Below, one piece after another: positions 1-9,557 of a DNA stretch of 64,000 bases (positions are counted from its first letter, which is position 1; each line of letters begins with the position of its first letter). A model generated the notes under the pieces. The model worked only from the letters and a program-made list of their open reading frames with translations, had not been told where the DNA came from and searched no databases. Source of the DNA: Candidatus Babeliales bacterium (lineage in GTDB: Bacteria; Babelota; Babeliae; Babelales; Vermiphilaceae); contig DASZBJ010000045.1 of NCBI GenBank assembly GCA_035944115.1, positions 62,001 to 126,000 of the forward strand, read 5' to 3'. Made by a program: the position numbers and the translations under genes.

Positions 1-351
1 AGCGCTTCTTCTTCCAAAGCGACAAAGCTGGCTTATTGTAGGCATAACAACACGTTCCTATATTTATATTTATAGTAAATAGCTAAAAAACTTATTAAAA
101 ATCGCAATTTTCACTTCATAAAAAACCGCGTAACCCACGCGTATATTAAAAGAGAGTTATTAGCATTCTAACCTTTTTGAAAAAATTTTCAAGAGAAATC
201 AGACGCTATGATGCAGGTATACGCCTTATTTGACCGATATATTCTTTTAGCTGAACTCATTATGTATCATGATAGCCTCATGGACTTATACTTCCATTGC
301 TGTTATCATCGGTGTCGTTATATATAATATTATATCATCTAAGGAGCTTTT
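1..351. other. intergenic region upstream of rseP, or end of an upstream gene
   Basis: No gene can be supported here. A plus-strand frame open from base 2 to a TAG at about 80 could be the tail of a gene starting before the window, but it is too short to identify. A 39-codon ATG frame from 208 has no ribosome-binding site and odd composition. The AT-rich stretch at 318-340, containing TATAAT at 323-328, may hold the rseP promoter, but no convincing -35 box precedes it. Confidence 0.4.
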
Positions 352-1548
352 ATGCTGTTTAACAAACATTTTTTACCATTAATTGGTGGAATAATAGCGA
401 TCGGCATCGTTCTTATGTTCCCCTATAAAATTCTACCATTACTCTTAGGCATCATAGGCATGGGTGCCGTAGTAGCATTTCACGAGCTTGGCCATTTTCT
501 ATTTTGTAAATTATTCAAAATCAGAACACCATCCTTTTCAATTGGCTTTGGTCCACGACTGTTCACTAAACAAATAGGGGACACCGAATTCGCAATATCA
601 GCAATCCCACTCGGCGGATATGTAGAAATTGCTGGATCTGCAGAAGTAGGACAAGGAGAACAAAAAGAAGCCTACAGCACAGATACTCACTCTTTTGCCA
701 CGAAACCATGGATACAGAAGTTCTTAGTAATGATGGGCGGCATCTTTTTTAATATCATTTTATCTTATTTCATTTTCTCTCTGCTCTACATAGCTGGCAT
801 GCCCAAATCGCTCTTCTTATACCCTAAAAACGCGATTCCTACTGTAGCGAAAGTCATTCCTGCATCTCCTGCAGAAACAGCTGGCATTCAACCAGGAGAT
901 ACTATTTTAAAAATCAATGAAATATCAACTGCTGACCTTTCTGGCACTGAACTGGACACACAAATCTCTTCGCGCCCTAACGAAACTATATCATTTTTAA
1001 TAGAACGTGCAGGAGCACAACAAGAAATCCAGGTGGCCCTTACTCAACGTGATTTTTTTGGCACCATTAAAGCGTCATCCGGTATTATTTTCGCTATCGC
1101 CGATATGCCTGGATATCCAATACTAGAAGCAATACAGAAAGGTATAGCCCTTACACACGAATATATTGCTAACACAATCAGAGCATTCCACTACTCAATC
1201 ACTAACACATGCACCACTACTATAAGCGGGCCTGTGCAACTCATCGCAACAACCACTCAAACGGCACAGGAAGGAATAAAAAACTTTTTCCTTCTATTGG
1301 GTATAATCAGCCTCAGCTTAGCGGTCTTTAACCTGATTCCTATACCAATTTTAGATGGTGGCCAATTACTCTTTTATACCATTGAAGCAATAATAAGACG
1401 TCCAATTCCAGAAAAAATTCGCGAATACATTCATATCTTTTGCTGGTTAACGTTTCTTGTATTCATCCTGTATATCAGCTACAGAGAAATACTATGCATC
1501 GCCAACCCATACCTGAAAACTTTGTGGGCATTCCTTGGATGGGAATAA
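352..1548 (+). CDS. rseP: RseP-type site-2 intramembrane zinc metalloprotease
   Basis: Predicted M50-family intramembrane protease that cleaves membrane-bound anti-sigma factors and leftover signal peptides within the inner membrane. The 398-residue protein has the zinc motif HELGH at residues 44-48 in the first membrane segment, a PDZ domain around 160-235, and the C-terminal signature NLIPIPILDGG near 327-337 whose Asp (335) is the third zinc ligand. Several hydrophobic segments flank these. The ATG is preceded by AAGGAG at good spacing. Length is slightly below the two-PDZ E. coli protein and only one PDZ domain is evident. It converges on rplM across a shared terminator. Its usual neighbours dxr, cdsA and bamA are not visible. 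Confidence 0.93.
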   Translation: MLFNKHFLPLIGGIIAIGIVLMFPYKILPLLLGIIGMGAVVAFHELGHFLFCKLFKIRTPSFSIGFGPRLFTKQIGDTEFAISAIPLGGYVEIAGSAEVGQGEQKEAYSTDTHSFATKPWIQKFLVMMGGIFFNIILSYFIFSLLYIAGMPKSLFLYPKNAIPTVAKVIPASPAETAGIQPGDTILKINEISTADLSGTELDTQISSRPNETISFLIERAGAQQEIQVALTQRDFFGTIKASSGIIFAIADMPGYPILEAIQKGIALTHEYIANTIRAFHYSITNTCTTTISGPVQLIATTTQTAQEGIKNFFLLLGIISLSLAVFNLIPIPILDGGQLLFYTIEAIIRRPIPEKIREYIHIFCWLTFLVFILYISYREILCIANPYLKTLWAFLGWE

Positions 1549-1570
1549 AAAAAAGCAATAAATGCCAAAC

Positions 1571-1600
1571 AAAAAGGGTCGATTCTTATCGACCCTTTTT
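1571..1600. terminator. bidirectional rho-independent terminator between rseP and rplM
   Basis: A perfect 12-bp inverted repeat (1571-1582 and 1589-1600) with a 6-base loop has five A at its left edge and five T at its right edge. It can therefore terminate both converging genes. Confidence 0.85.
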
Positions 1601-1626
1601 ATTACATAATCATTCAAAGACAGAAA

Positions 1627-2049
1627 TTAAGCAACTTGAGCTATATGCGGATGCACTGTACCTGCATATATCTTTAATTTTTTAATAATCTTACGGTTTA
1701 GCTTATTTTTAGGTAACATTCCTCGAACGGCCTTTTCAATAAGATCCGTTGGACGCTTGGCATGCAATTCACGTGCAGTTTGAACCTTGTATCCACCAAT
1801 CCAACCAGTATGACGATCGTAAATTTTACCATCCCATTTATCACCAGTCAGCTTAATCTTCTCTGCGTTAATCACCACAACGTAGTCGCCTGCGTCATCA
1901 TGAGGTGTAAACTCAGGTCTATTTTTCCCTCTGAGAATGTCAGCTATTTTTGTTGCTAAACGACCTAAAATTTCATCTTTGGCATCAATTACATGCCATT
2001 GAGGGTTGCGATCTTCTTTTTTTAAGAAAAATGCCCTGTTCATATCCAT
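1627..2049 (-). CDS. rplM: 50S ribosomal protein L13
   Basis: L13, an early-assembly protein of the large ribosomal subunit. The N-terminal WHVIDAKDEILGRLAT stretch and the later GMLPKNKLNRK segment are characteristic. I place the start at the ATG at 2049, giving 140 residues, the normal family length, with AAGGA upstream. A longer reading from a GTG at 2103 would add 18 unconserved residues. L13 is normally followed by rpsI (S9), but here the gene ends at a terminator facing rseP, so rpsI must lie elsewhere. Confidence 0.95.
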   Translation of the reverse strand: MDMNRAFFLKKEDRNPQWHVIDAKDEILGRLATKIADILRGKNRPEFTPHDDAGDYVVVINAEKIKLTGDKWDGKIYDRHTGWIGGYKVQTARELHAKRPTDLIEKAVRGMLPKNKLNRKIIKKLKIYAGTVHPHIAQVA

Positions 2050-2258
2050 TGTGAACAATCCTTGCTTAGACAAATACGTTATATATGCTCTTTTAAACCC
2101 CACACTGCGAACGAAACGGAATTCATTTCAATTTAAATGAAAAATACCCATAGGTCAAACTAACCTTATCGACTCACCCTATATTTACTCTCTTTTTAAT
2201 ACTCTATGCTGCCACGCTTAGGACAACCGCACTCATTAAAGGAGTATACCTAAGTTTC

Positions 2259-2288
2259 TTGACAAGCAAAAGCCGCTTACCAGATTCT
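2259..2288 (+). promoter_or_regulatory. candidate sigma-70 promoter for the C11 protease gene
   Basis: A consensus -35 TTGACA lies at 2259-2264, with a weak -10 GATTCT at 2283-2288 after an 18-base spacer. Transcription would start near 2295, downstream of the ATG at 2290. This supports the internal start at 2323 for the protease. Confidence 0.35.
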
Positions 2289-2322
2289 TATGAATAATTC
2301 ATTCATAAAAAAAGAGGCCCCA

Positions 2323-3630
2323 ATGAAACAAACCCTCACAACCATGATTCTTACAAAAAATCGACTATGTAAGAGTCTCTCTTTCCTACTGTATATTACC
2401 TTAACATCTCATGCATATTCAGCAGCTGAATACAAAAAATATACGGTCATTTTTTATGTTGCTGCAGACAACAATCTCTATCGGTATGCTGAACAAAAAG
2501 TACAATCCCTTGCCGCTCTTGGATCAAATCAGGCTGTTAACTTTGTCATGCATCTTGACCTCCATATTGAAAACAATAAGAGGCAAACATTTCGTTACTA
2601 CTTTGATACCAATCAACAAGTAAGACATATCAATCAATTTGACAAGTCGACGCAAGCAATGGACAGCGGAGCACCAGAAACATTAATATCATGCTGCCAA
2701 TGGGCGGTTGAATCCTATCCTGCTGAAAACTATATTCTCATCATATGGAATCATGGCAGCGGTCCCGTTGACCCTATAATAGGAAGAATCACCACCACAA
2801 CACCCAAGCCAAAAACAAAGAAACCACACACAAGAGGAATTTGCTGGAGCGATTCTACAAAAAACTACCTCAACAACCAAAAGTTAGAATTCGCTCTTTC
2901 AGAAATAAAAGACAAAATTTTATACGGAGAAAAATTTAAATTAATAGGATTCGATGCTTGCCTTATGGGCGCACTAGAAATCGCAAACATTACGAAAGAA
3001 TATGCGGATGTCATGGTAGCCTCACAAGAAGTAGAATGGGTTCCAGGATGGCACTGGACTTTGTCCTTCCAACCATTGCACAATCAAAATATGAATGGAG
3101 AAGACCTCGCAAAACATATTGTGTCCGTTTATGAAAAACTCAATAATTATGCACGCCGTCGCTATACTTTATCAGCTCTAAACTTAAATACTATTGAAGC
3201 TATAGAAAACAACCTACATGAAGCCGCAGGCCTACTTATTATTGCACTCGCCTATCAAAAAAATAATAGTGTTAATAGCGCGATAACAACAAGTCGTCAT
3301 AAAAAAAACTGTACATATTTTGACGAACCAGCCTACCTGGACTTACACCATTTATATCAAAACCTGCTGCAGCGAATCGAACAGTTTTCTCTTGCAACCC
3401 CTGATGAGGCTGCTATCAAAGAGGAACTCAAAAATGTATTACAATCCGGTTGCCAACTGATTGAAGATAGCGTTATTGCCAACGCCACAGGAACAATGTT
3501 TGAAAAAGCTAAAGGAATATCAATCTACTTCCCCGAATCAGGAATGCACCCTTCATATCCAAAAACAAAATTTGGAAACAGCAATTCCTGGCTTAAATTT
3601 CTAAAAATTTATGATATCATGGACCACTAA
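2323..3630 (+). CDS. exported clostripain-like (C11) cysteine peptidase
   Basis: Secreted or periplasmic cysteine protease of the C11 (clostripain/gingipain-like, clan CD) family. From the ATG at 2323 (GAGG five bases upstream) the protein has 435 residues. A hydrophobic signal sequence spans about residues 17-34 and ends near SAAEY. The catalytic His lies in IWNHGSG (about 144) and the catalytic Cys in GFDACLMG (about 213), both in the expected contexts. A Thr/Lys-rich loop (about 157-170) between them could be the autoprocessing region, but that is inference. An upstream ATG at 2290 would add 11 residues. Clan CD peptidases cleave after basic residues; the targets here, possibly host proteins, are unknown. 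Confidence 0.85.
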   Translation: MKQTLTTMILTKNRLCKSLSFLLYITLTSHAYSAAEYKKYTVIFYVAADNNLYRYAEQKVQSLAALGSNQAVNFVMHLDLHIENNKRQTFRYYFDTNQQVRHINQFDKSTQAMDSGAPETLISCCQWAVESYPAENYILIIWNHGSGPVDPIIGRITTTTPKPKTKKPHTRGICWSDSTKNYLNNQKLEFALSEIKDKILYGEKFKLIGFDACLMGALEIANITKEYADVMVASQEVEWVPGWHWTLSFQPLHNQNMNGEDLAKHIVSVYEKLNNYARRRYTLSALNLNTIEAIENNLHEAAGLLIIALAYQKNNSVNSAITTSRHKKNCTYFDEPAYLDLHHLYQNLLQRIEQFSLATPDEAAIKEELKNVLQSGCQLIEDSVIANATGTMFEKAKGISIYFPESGMHPSYPKTKFGNSNSWLKFLKIYDIMDH

Positions 3631-3693
3631 CCATTATTTATAATTTTATGTAAGTTAGATACTATTTAAATACTTATTATCTTAAGGATGATC

Positions 3694-5289
3694 ATGGTAA
3701 TTTCATGGCTTTCATTATTACCCGCTCTCATTATGCTTCTCTGTATGCTTATCACCAACCATCTTAATTTTTCACTCTTCATTGGTAGTGTCTCTGCAGC
3801 ACTTATAGTCAGTGAGGGAGGGATCAATGCAGCTGCTATAAAATTATATGAACGTTTTTTTGAGCAAATCACTGACATTAATAAACTTTATTTATATGCA
3901 TTTCTTATTTGCATCAGCATACTCATCGCACTCCTCAATCAAAGTGGTAGCGCAATCGCTTTTGCCCGTAACATTATTCATCGCCTAAAAAGCAAAAAAA
4001 ATGTCGAACTATCATCGATGGCGCTTTCATCCCTGTTATTTATTGACGATTATTTAAGCAATCTCACCGTGGGATATGTTATGCGTCCCATGACCGACCG
4101 CTTTGCAATCCCCCGTGCAAAATTAGCATTTTTGGTGCATTCACTTGCAAGTCCCATTGTGATTCTTGCCCCTATTTCCAGCTGGACCGCTATGATTACC
4201 CTACAACTAGATCAAGCGGGCATTTCTTCCAAGCTTGATTCTGCAAAAATTATCGGCGAACCGTTTCTTGTATATCTACAAGCTATCCCTTTTGTCTTTT
4301 ATTCGTTTATGATTATTGGCTCCGCTCTATTTATTGTTTCTCGCCACATCTCATATGGCCCGATGCAAACGCATGAGCAGATCGCCCATACAACAGGCAA
4401 TCTTTTGGGCGGAAAACAGGCTCCTCACGAACCCATTATGTCGAGCAACGCGCATGGATCTGCTATCGATCTCATACTACCAATTTTCACCCTCATCATG
4501 TCTGTGATTGTAGGCATTCTCTATTTTGGTGGCTATCATTTTTTTGGCGGAGAACAAACGTTCTTAGGCGCAATAAAAAACAATAACCAAACTGAATTTA
4601 TACTATTTTTATCTGGCATCATAACTATTATTAGTGCTTTTGCATTAACACTCCTTCATCGAACGATACAGTTTAAACAATCATTTTCGGTCATATATGC
4701 AGGAATTCAAGCAATGATTCCTTCAATCATTATGATTATACTTGCATCTACTTTGGGGGTGTTTCTCAAGGATGACCTGAAAACTGGTACTTATTTAGCG
4801 CAAACCGTACTTTCCGCTGTGCCATTTTCACTCCTTCCTTGCATGTTCTTCTTTGCAGCAACAATCATCGCACTCATAACGGGCTCAGCTTGGGGCACAA
4901 TTGCCATTCTCATCCCCATTGAAACACAAATGCTGTTATCATTTACTACCGCAACACTCCCTTGTACCATTGCTGAGATGCCTCTGCTCCTGCCAATTCT
5001 GGGAGCAATTTTTTCTGGTGCAATATGTGGGAACCAAATATCACCAATTTCTGATACTACAATCATGGCTGCAACCAGTTCCGGGTCATATCCGTTAGAT
5101 CACGCACGTACACAATTCCCGTACGCACTCCCTGCAATTATTAGCACTGCAGTAGCATTTATAGTAGCAGGAGCTTTAATATCATGGGGTAATACAATTG
5201 CCATATTTGCCGCCATAAGCACTAATTTAATCGGTTGCGTTATCATGCTTACCTTCCTTAATAAGGCAAACACTCCTACCTCTAAATAA
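3694..5289 (+). CDS. Na+/H+ antiporter, NhaC family
   Basis: Polytopic inner-membrane transporter of about 531 residues with roughly a dozen hydrophobic segments. The family hallmark LLFIDDYLSNLTVG matches the FxDDYxNxLxxG motif of NhaC/MleN-type antiporters (COG1757 group). A second conserved stretch, GNQISPISDTTIMAA, occurs near the C-terminus. The ATG at 3694 is six bases after AAGG; the ATG at 3688 directly abuts the Shine-Dalgarno sequence and is less likely. Substrate within the family (Na+/H+ alone, or malate/lactate exchange) cannot be assigned from sequence. It follows the C11 protease by about 60 bases and ends at a hairpin. Confidence 0.85.
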   Translation: MVISWLSLLPALIMLLCMLITNHLNFSLFIGSVSAALIVSEGGINAAAIKLYERFFEQITDINKLYLYAFLICISILIALLNQSGSAIAFARNIIHRLKSKKNVELSSMALSSLLFIDDYLSNLTVGYVMRPMTDRFAIPRAKLAFLVHSLASPIVILAPISSWTAMITLQLDQAGISSKLDSAKIIGEPFLVYLQAIPFVFYSFMIIGSALFIVSRHISYGPMQTHEQIAHTTGNLLGGKQAPHEPIMSSNAHGSAIDLILPIFTLIMSVIVGILYFGGYHFFGGEQTFLGAIKNNNQTEFILFLSGIITIISAFALTLLHRTIQFKQSFSVIYAGIQAMIPSIIMIILASTLGVFLKDDLKTGTYLAQTVLSAVPFSLLPCMFFFAATIIALITGSAWGTIAILIPIETQMLLSFTTATLPCTIAEMPLLLPILGAIFSGAICGNQISPISDTTIMAATSSGSYPLDHARTQFPYALPAIISTAVAFIVAGALISWGNTIAIFAAISTNLIGCVIMLTFLNKANTPTSK

Positions 5290-5296
5290 CCCGAGC

Positions 5297-5325
5297 TCAA
5301 AAGGGGCTTTTGATGCCCCTTTTGA
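5297..5325 (+). terminator. rho-independent terminator after the NhaC-family gene
   Basis: An 11-bp perfect stem (5297-5307 with 5315-5325) and a 7-base loop follow the stop codon directly. The T-run after the stem is interrupted. Confidence 0.6.
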
Positions 5326-5388
5326 CTTACTTTCCATCTAAAAGTATCCTTAAATATGAAGTAATACTTTATTATTTAAGGAGATATT

Positions 5389-5703
5389 ATGAAACTAGCC
5401 TTAACCATTGATAAATCAAGCCTGCTTGCAAGTATTGCAGTAGCTGTAGCGATCTGCGCCAGCTTTTTACTCAAAATAGGAATTGAACGGTTGATTGGTG
5501 GCAATAGTGCCACAGTTACCAATAAGCACCCACGAAAAACTGGTGTTATGCTAACTATCACTTCATTACTACTCTTAGCAGGAAGCATCTTAACTATCCT
5601 TGAAAGCGACAACATTGTACAATTCCTTTTAAAGGAAATCAAACAATATAAAAAGAGCATAGGGAATATTAAAACAGCCTCTCAATACGAAACAAACAGT
5701 TAA
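5389..5703 (+). CDS. small two-segment membrane protein of unknown function
   Basis: Not recognised. The 104-residue protein has a hydrophobic segment at about residues 11-30, a short basic hydrophilic loop (NKHPRKTG), and a second hydrophobic segment at about 49-67, followed by a Lys-rich polar tail. The topology resembles small accessory membrane proteins such as SecG, but no diagnostic SecG residues are seen. A strong AAGGAG precedes the ATG and a hairpin follows the stop, so the gene looks monocistronic. An antisense frame over the same bases has no ribosome-binding site and is taken as a shadow. Confidence 0.65.
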   Translation: MKLALTIDKSSLLASIAVAVAICASFLLKIGIERLIGGNSATVTNKHPRKTGVMLTITSLLLLAGSILTILESDNIVQFLLKEIKQYKKSIGNIKTASQYETNS

Positions 5704-5704
5704 T

Positions 5705-5733
5705 AAAAAAAGGCGCTTTGTAAGCGCCTTTTT
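5705..5733. terminator. bidirectional rho-independent terminator
   Basis: AGGCGCTT (5711-5718) pairs with AAGCGCCT (5722-5729) around a 3-base loop, with six A on the left and four T on the right. It separates the converging small membrane gene and pepP. Confidence 0.85.
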
Positions 5734-5755
5734 CATTTCATACCAAATTATCTAT

Positions 5756-7123
5756 TTATCCATCATACTCAGACGAGTCATCTATATCTTCTTCATCGTC
5801 TGATTCTGCAAATGTATCCTGCACCAATGCTTCAATGTCTTCTATCTGTTTAGGTATAAATTCGCTCAAACAAACAACGCCATCTTTTACAATCCAATAA
5901 TTATCTTCTATACGTATACCAATCTTCTCTTCCGGAATATAAATGCCTGGTTCAATGGTGATGACATCACCTTCTCGTAATGGCTCCATATAATCACCAA
6001 CATCATGCACATCTAGACCTAAAAAATGTCCAATACCATGCGGAAAATACCGATCATATCCACCATGATCTTTCAAATATTTTTTCGCTAAATGATTTAA
6101 TGACTCATCTGGTTTATCTTTATTTGAAAGCCACATACCAGGTCGCGCACATGATGCAATATATTCCTGCGTTTCTAACACCAACATATAAATCTCTTTT
6201 TGTCGCTTAGTAAACGCTCCTGAAACCGGATATGTTCTGGTTATATCTGCAGCATAGTAATGCAACTCTGCACCAATATCAACCACCACGAGATCCCCAT
6301 TTTTAAGTACTCCATTATTGTCATGATAATGCAATACTGTGCTATTTTTACCGCCACCAACAATACTTGCAAATGCAGGCCGAGCCCCAGATCCAGTAAA
6401 CATATACTCAAGACTCGCTTGCACTTCGGCCTCTGTAACACCATCTCCTAAAGTCTGCGCTGCCGCCTCTTGAGCAAGTGCTGTTACCTCTACTGCTTTA
6501 TATATCAATTCAATTTCAGACTGATCCTTACGTCTGCGCAGATCAGCCACAATTGGCGAAATATCCTTTAGTCGTTCTGAAACGGATGGTATAAAATGTT
6601 TCAAACGATCCAAAAGCAATCGTTGATCTACATACCCAGTTGGCGCATCAGGCATTAACGTAAAAATAGAACCGCCCACTGCAATTGTTTTTTCTAAAAG
6701 CCCTATAATATTTCTATACTCATTTTGTGCAAAAAAGGGATGAAATTGATAGCCATAACATTGATCCCCTAAGGTGTCAATCGTTGCAACTCCAAATCGC
6801 ACTGCATTTTTCTGAATCATCTGATATTCGTACGCCATCCACTTCTCACGCTCTTGCATACAATTAGGAACATATAAATCGGCTTTACCATCGCTGTTAA
6901 TAACCAAAACTGATCCTGGCTCTACAAGCCCCGTATAATAATAGAATGAGCTTTCTTGTCTAAATGCTGTAGCTCCTCGTTCAAAACCTGCAAACAAAAT
7001 AATAAGATCTTGAGATTGCATCGCCTGTTGCTGTTTAACTGCATTAACTAAATCGACTCTGCGCAAATTATGCACCGAGAAATCGTACTGATCTTTATTT
7101 TTTTTCTGTTGTTTTTGCATCAT
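5756..7123 (-). CDS. pepP: Xaa-Pro aminopeptidase (M24B)
   Basis: Metallopeptidase that removes an N-terminal residue preceding proline, acting in cytoplasmic peptide turnover. The 455-residue protein has an aminopeptidase P N-terminal domain (about 15-160) and a creatinase/pita-bread catalytic domain (about 195-430). All five metal ligands are visible: Asp282 and Asp293 (VVDIGAELHYYAADITRTYP), His366 (GIGHFLGLDVHD), Glu391 (TIEPGIYI) and Glu406 (IRIEDNYW). The last 18 residues form an acidic tail beyond the usual end. It lies downstream of recR with a 73-base gap, probably in the same transcription unit as yidC and recR. Confidence 0.93.
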   Translation of the reverse strand: MMQKQQKKNKDQYDFSVHNLRRVDLVNAVKQQQAMQSQDLIILFAGFERGATAFRQESSFYYYTGLVEPGSVLVINSDGKADLYVPNCMQEREKWMAYEYQMIQKNAVRFGVATIDTLGDQCYGYQFHPFFAQNEYRNIIGLLEKTIAVGGSIFTLMPDAPTGYVDQRLLLDRLKHFIPSVSERLKDISPIVADLRRRKDQSEIELIYKAVEVTALAQEAAAQTLGDGVTEAEVQASLEYMFTGSGARPAFASIVGGGKNSTVLHYHDNNGVLKNGDLVVVDIGAELHYYAADITRTYPVSGAFTKRQKEIYMLVLETQEYIASCARPGMWLSNKDKPDESLNHLAKKYLKDHGGYDRYFPHGIGHFLGLDVHDVGDYMEPLREGDVITIEPGIYIPEEKIGIRIEDNYWIVKDGVVCLSEFIPKQIEDIEALVQDTFAESDDEEDIDDSSEYDG

Positions 7124-7196
7124 AAAATCCTTTAACGGTATGTATTTCTTTTATCAATACCTGAAAGACTATTCATACACTGTCTATTGTTTTCAA

Positions 7197-7799
7197 TTAA
7201 AATGGCCGCCGCTCCGACAATGCCTTATACACCGTCAAACGATCAATATACTCCAATGAAGAACCAACAGGAATACCTCGAGCAAGACACGTGATCAATA
7301 CAGAAGAAGCCTGCAACTTGCTCGCTATATATGCTGCCGTCGCTTCTCCTTCTGGAGTCTGATTCAAAGCAAAAATTATTTCCTTAACATCTGAATCAAC
7401 ACGACCTAATAACTGGTTAATTGTTAAATTATCAGGGCCTATCCCTTCAAGCGGGCAAATAACACCCCCCAAAATATGATAAACCCCATTATATCCGCCC
7501 GTCTTTTCGATCGCCATCAACTCTTGCCATGTCTCAACGACACAAACAATTGATTGATCCCGATTAGTTGAAGAACAAAAAAAGCAGTTTTTATCCTTAT
7601 CTTGCCAAAAAAAACAAATAGAACAATGGACCACATTTTTCTGCGCTTGCAATAAAACACGACAAAACTGCTCCATCTTTTCCTGATCCATATCCAAAAA
7701 ATATGTAGTAACGCGATACATATTTTTAGACGCAAGATACGGTACCTGCTGTAATGATTTAATCAAAGATTTTAACGGATCAGGCAATTCATTAAACAT
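7197..7799 (-). CDS. recR: recombination protein RecR
   Basis: Component of the RecFOR pathway that loads RecA on gapped DNA. The 200-residue protein is of normal length. It has a helix-hairpin-helix-like N-terminus (VPYLASKNMYRVTTYFL), a four-cysteine zinc motif (Cys59, 62, 72, 75), a Toprim domain at about 83-175 containing EIIFALNQTPEGEATA, and a C-terminal stretch (RGIPVGSSLEYID) typical of RecR. The HhH deviates from the usual GIGxKSA form. Its start lies two bases after the yidC stop, so the two are surely cotranscribed. The usual dnaX-ybaB neighbours are absent. Confidence 0.92.
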   Translation of the reverse strand: MFNELPDPLKSLIKSLQQVPYLASKNMYRVTTYFLDMDQEKMEQFCRVLLQAQKNVVHCSICFFWQDKDKNCFFCSSTNRDQSIVCVVETWQELMAIEKTGGYNGVYHILGGVICPLEGIGPDNLTINQLLGRVDSDVKEIIFALNQTPEGEATAAYIASKLQASSVLITCLARGIPVGSSLEYIDRLTVYKALSERRPF

Positions 7800-7801
7800 A
7801 G

Positions 7802-9352
7802 TTACGCCAGCTTAAATCGATTTTGTACGAATGACTGCATTACACCCAATATGGTACTCACTACAATATACAAGCATAACCCCGCTGAAAGATTACTACC
7901 AAATGCTCCCAATACTAACGCTCCAACGACCAACGTCATACGCTGGTTGTCTGGCACCGTAGTTGCTTGTATTAACATAGAAATCATAATCAGTCCCGGC
8001 AATATATAATACTGGTCAGGAGCCGCTAAATCCTTCCAAACAAAAAATGGTGCTTGATACAGCTCTATAGCGCTTGATAACAAACGGCTCAGCGCAATGA
8101 ATATAGGAATTTGAATTAATAGTGGCAAGCAACCAGAGAGCCCCAAACCTTCCTTACGCATCAACTCCATGCGTTCTTCTGCCAAACGTTCAGGATTATC
8201 TTTATATTTTTGCTGCAAATGCCTTAATTTACGCTGCATTTCACTATTTTTTTTACTACTGCGTGCACCTTGCAATGAAAATGGTAACAATATTAATTTT
8301 ATTAAAACGGTAATAGCTATAATTGCCCATCCATAACTACCAAAATAAGCAAACAGCATATTCAGTAAAACCAGCAACCACTTAGCAATAGGGAATAACA
8401 AAATTCCGAACCAACCTGAGAACCCTAATGTTTGTTCTAATCGTGGATCAACGCTTGCCATTATTTCGCGCTCTTTCGGTCCAAAATAGAACAGTAACGT
8501 CCAGGATTGTTCTCCTGTTTTTTCTGGGCCTTCGAGTATCGAAAACAAATCGTTTCTTCCAGACAATTTATAATATCCGCGTTGGACAAATTTATTGTGA
8601 TCCGCAATCATTGCATGCACAAAGTAACGATTTTCAGCGCCAAAGAATGTCGGCGCAAACCATCCCTTCTCTGCAACTGCATCTCTACTATGCATGGTAA
8701 TAAAATCTTTTTTATCATTCACTAAGCCAGAAATCTGATCTGTAGCTGCAATGTCTTTCATAATAGGAGCTGGATACAACAACCGTATTTGCACAGGTTG
8801 ATCCATTACTGTTGGTATCACCTGTATTTTCACTGCTAGCTGACATGTGGCCTTAGACACAGTAAATGTTTTTAGAATGCGCCCCGCATAAAACTCTGCT
8901 TGATACTGCAACACTATCGATTCATCCGTATCCTCACGAGCGACTAACTGATATTGATAGGGAGTCTTTTCAGTAAGACCAACCAAAAAGCATCGCTCCT
9001 CTCGATCTGTATCCGCTACCGGAGTAATAGTTTCAATATCATCACGAACCCCTCTGCCATTTCGTTTAAATGTTAACTTCTGCAGCGATGCCCCATACGA
9101 TGAAAAGACAAAATGAGCATGAGCTGTTTCAACCTCAGTCAAAATGGGCTCAGAGGTTACTGCCGTATCGACAAAATCAACTTCTGTATTCAATGGCTTT
9201 ACAACCTGCTGCGCTTTGGGTGCTGTAAAACTATCCCCTGAATTTACTATCTCCTGAACTCCGTCAGCGGTTTTCGGGAAAAAAAGATATTCTATCCCTT
9301 TTGAGGTAATCAATGCCAAGCCAACAATAAGTAATAACTCTCTAATATTCAT
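7802..9352 (-). CDS. yidC: membrane protein insertase YidC
   Basis: Inserts and folds inner-membrane proteins, alone or with SecYEG. From the ATG at 9352 the protein has 516 residues: an N-terminal signal-anchor (IRELLLIVGLALI), a periplasmic domain (about 50-330) of the Gram-negative type, and five C-terminal membrane segments. The cytoplasmic C1 loop is basic and helical (SSKKNSEMQRKLRHLQQKYK), and the GCLPLLIQIPIFIALSRLL segment is diagnostic. A TTG start at 9382 would add ten residues before the natural signal-anchor and is rejected. Usual neighbours rpmH, rnpA and mnmE are not present. The upstream region is shared with the divergent MerR-like gene. Confidence 0.95.
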   Translation of the reverse strand: MNIRELLLIVGLALITSKGIEYLFFPKTADGVQEIVNSGDSFTAPKAQQVVKPLNTEVDFVDTAVTSEPILTEVETAHAHFVFSSYGASLQKLTFKRNGRGVRDDIETITPVADTDREERCFLVGLTEKTPYQYQLVAREDTDESIVLQYQAEFYAGRILKTFTVSKATCQLAVKIQVIPTVMDQPVQIRLLYPAPIMKDIAATDQISGLVNDKKDFITMHSRDAVAEKGWFAPTFFGAENRYFVHAMIADHNKFVQRGYYKLSGRNDLFSILEGPEKTGEQSWTLLFYFGPKEREIMASVDPRLEQTLGFSGWFGILLFPIAKWLLVLLNMLFAYFGSYGWAIIAITVLIKLILLPFSLQGARSSKKNSEMQRKLRHLQQKYKDNPERLAEERMELMRKEGLGLSGCLPLLIQIPIFIALSRLLSSAIELYQAPFFVWKDLAAPDQYYILPGLIMISMLIQATTVPDNQRMTLVVGALVLGAFGSNLSAGLCLYIVVSTILGVMQSFVQNRFKLA

Positions 9353-9557
9353 ACAACCATATCCCGTAAAAACAATGTCCAAATAACCAACCGTGCAACA
9401 ACTTAAAACTGCTTATCAGCATACTCAAAAAAGAGATTTTTAACCAGAACGAAATAATACTATTTACAGAGGATCTATCTTACGCTATATAACTACACTG
9501 TTACCAAAATAACTATTGTATTAAATCGACCAAACTAAATAAAAAAGGAGCTTTGGC

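Noticed and set aside
208-327. 39-codon ATG frame upstream of rseP
   Set aside because: No ribosome-binding site and odd residue content; too short to support as a gene.
1627-2103. GTG start extending L13 by 18 residues
   Set aside because: The ATG at 2049 gives the normal family length and has its own Shine-Dalgarno sequence.
5376-5660. 94-codon antisense frame over the small membrane gene
   Set aside because: The plus-strand frame has a strong ribosome-binding site, membrane segments and a terminator; the antisense frame has none of these.
9353-9382. TTG start that would lengthen YidC by ten residues
   Set aside because: The ATG at 9352 begins the natural YidC signal-anchor and has the expected N-terminal sequence.
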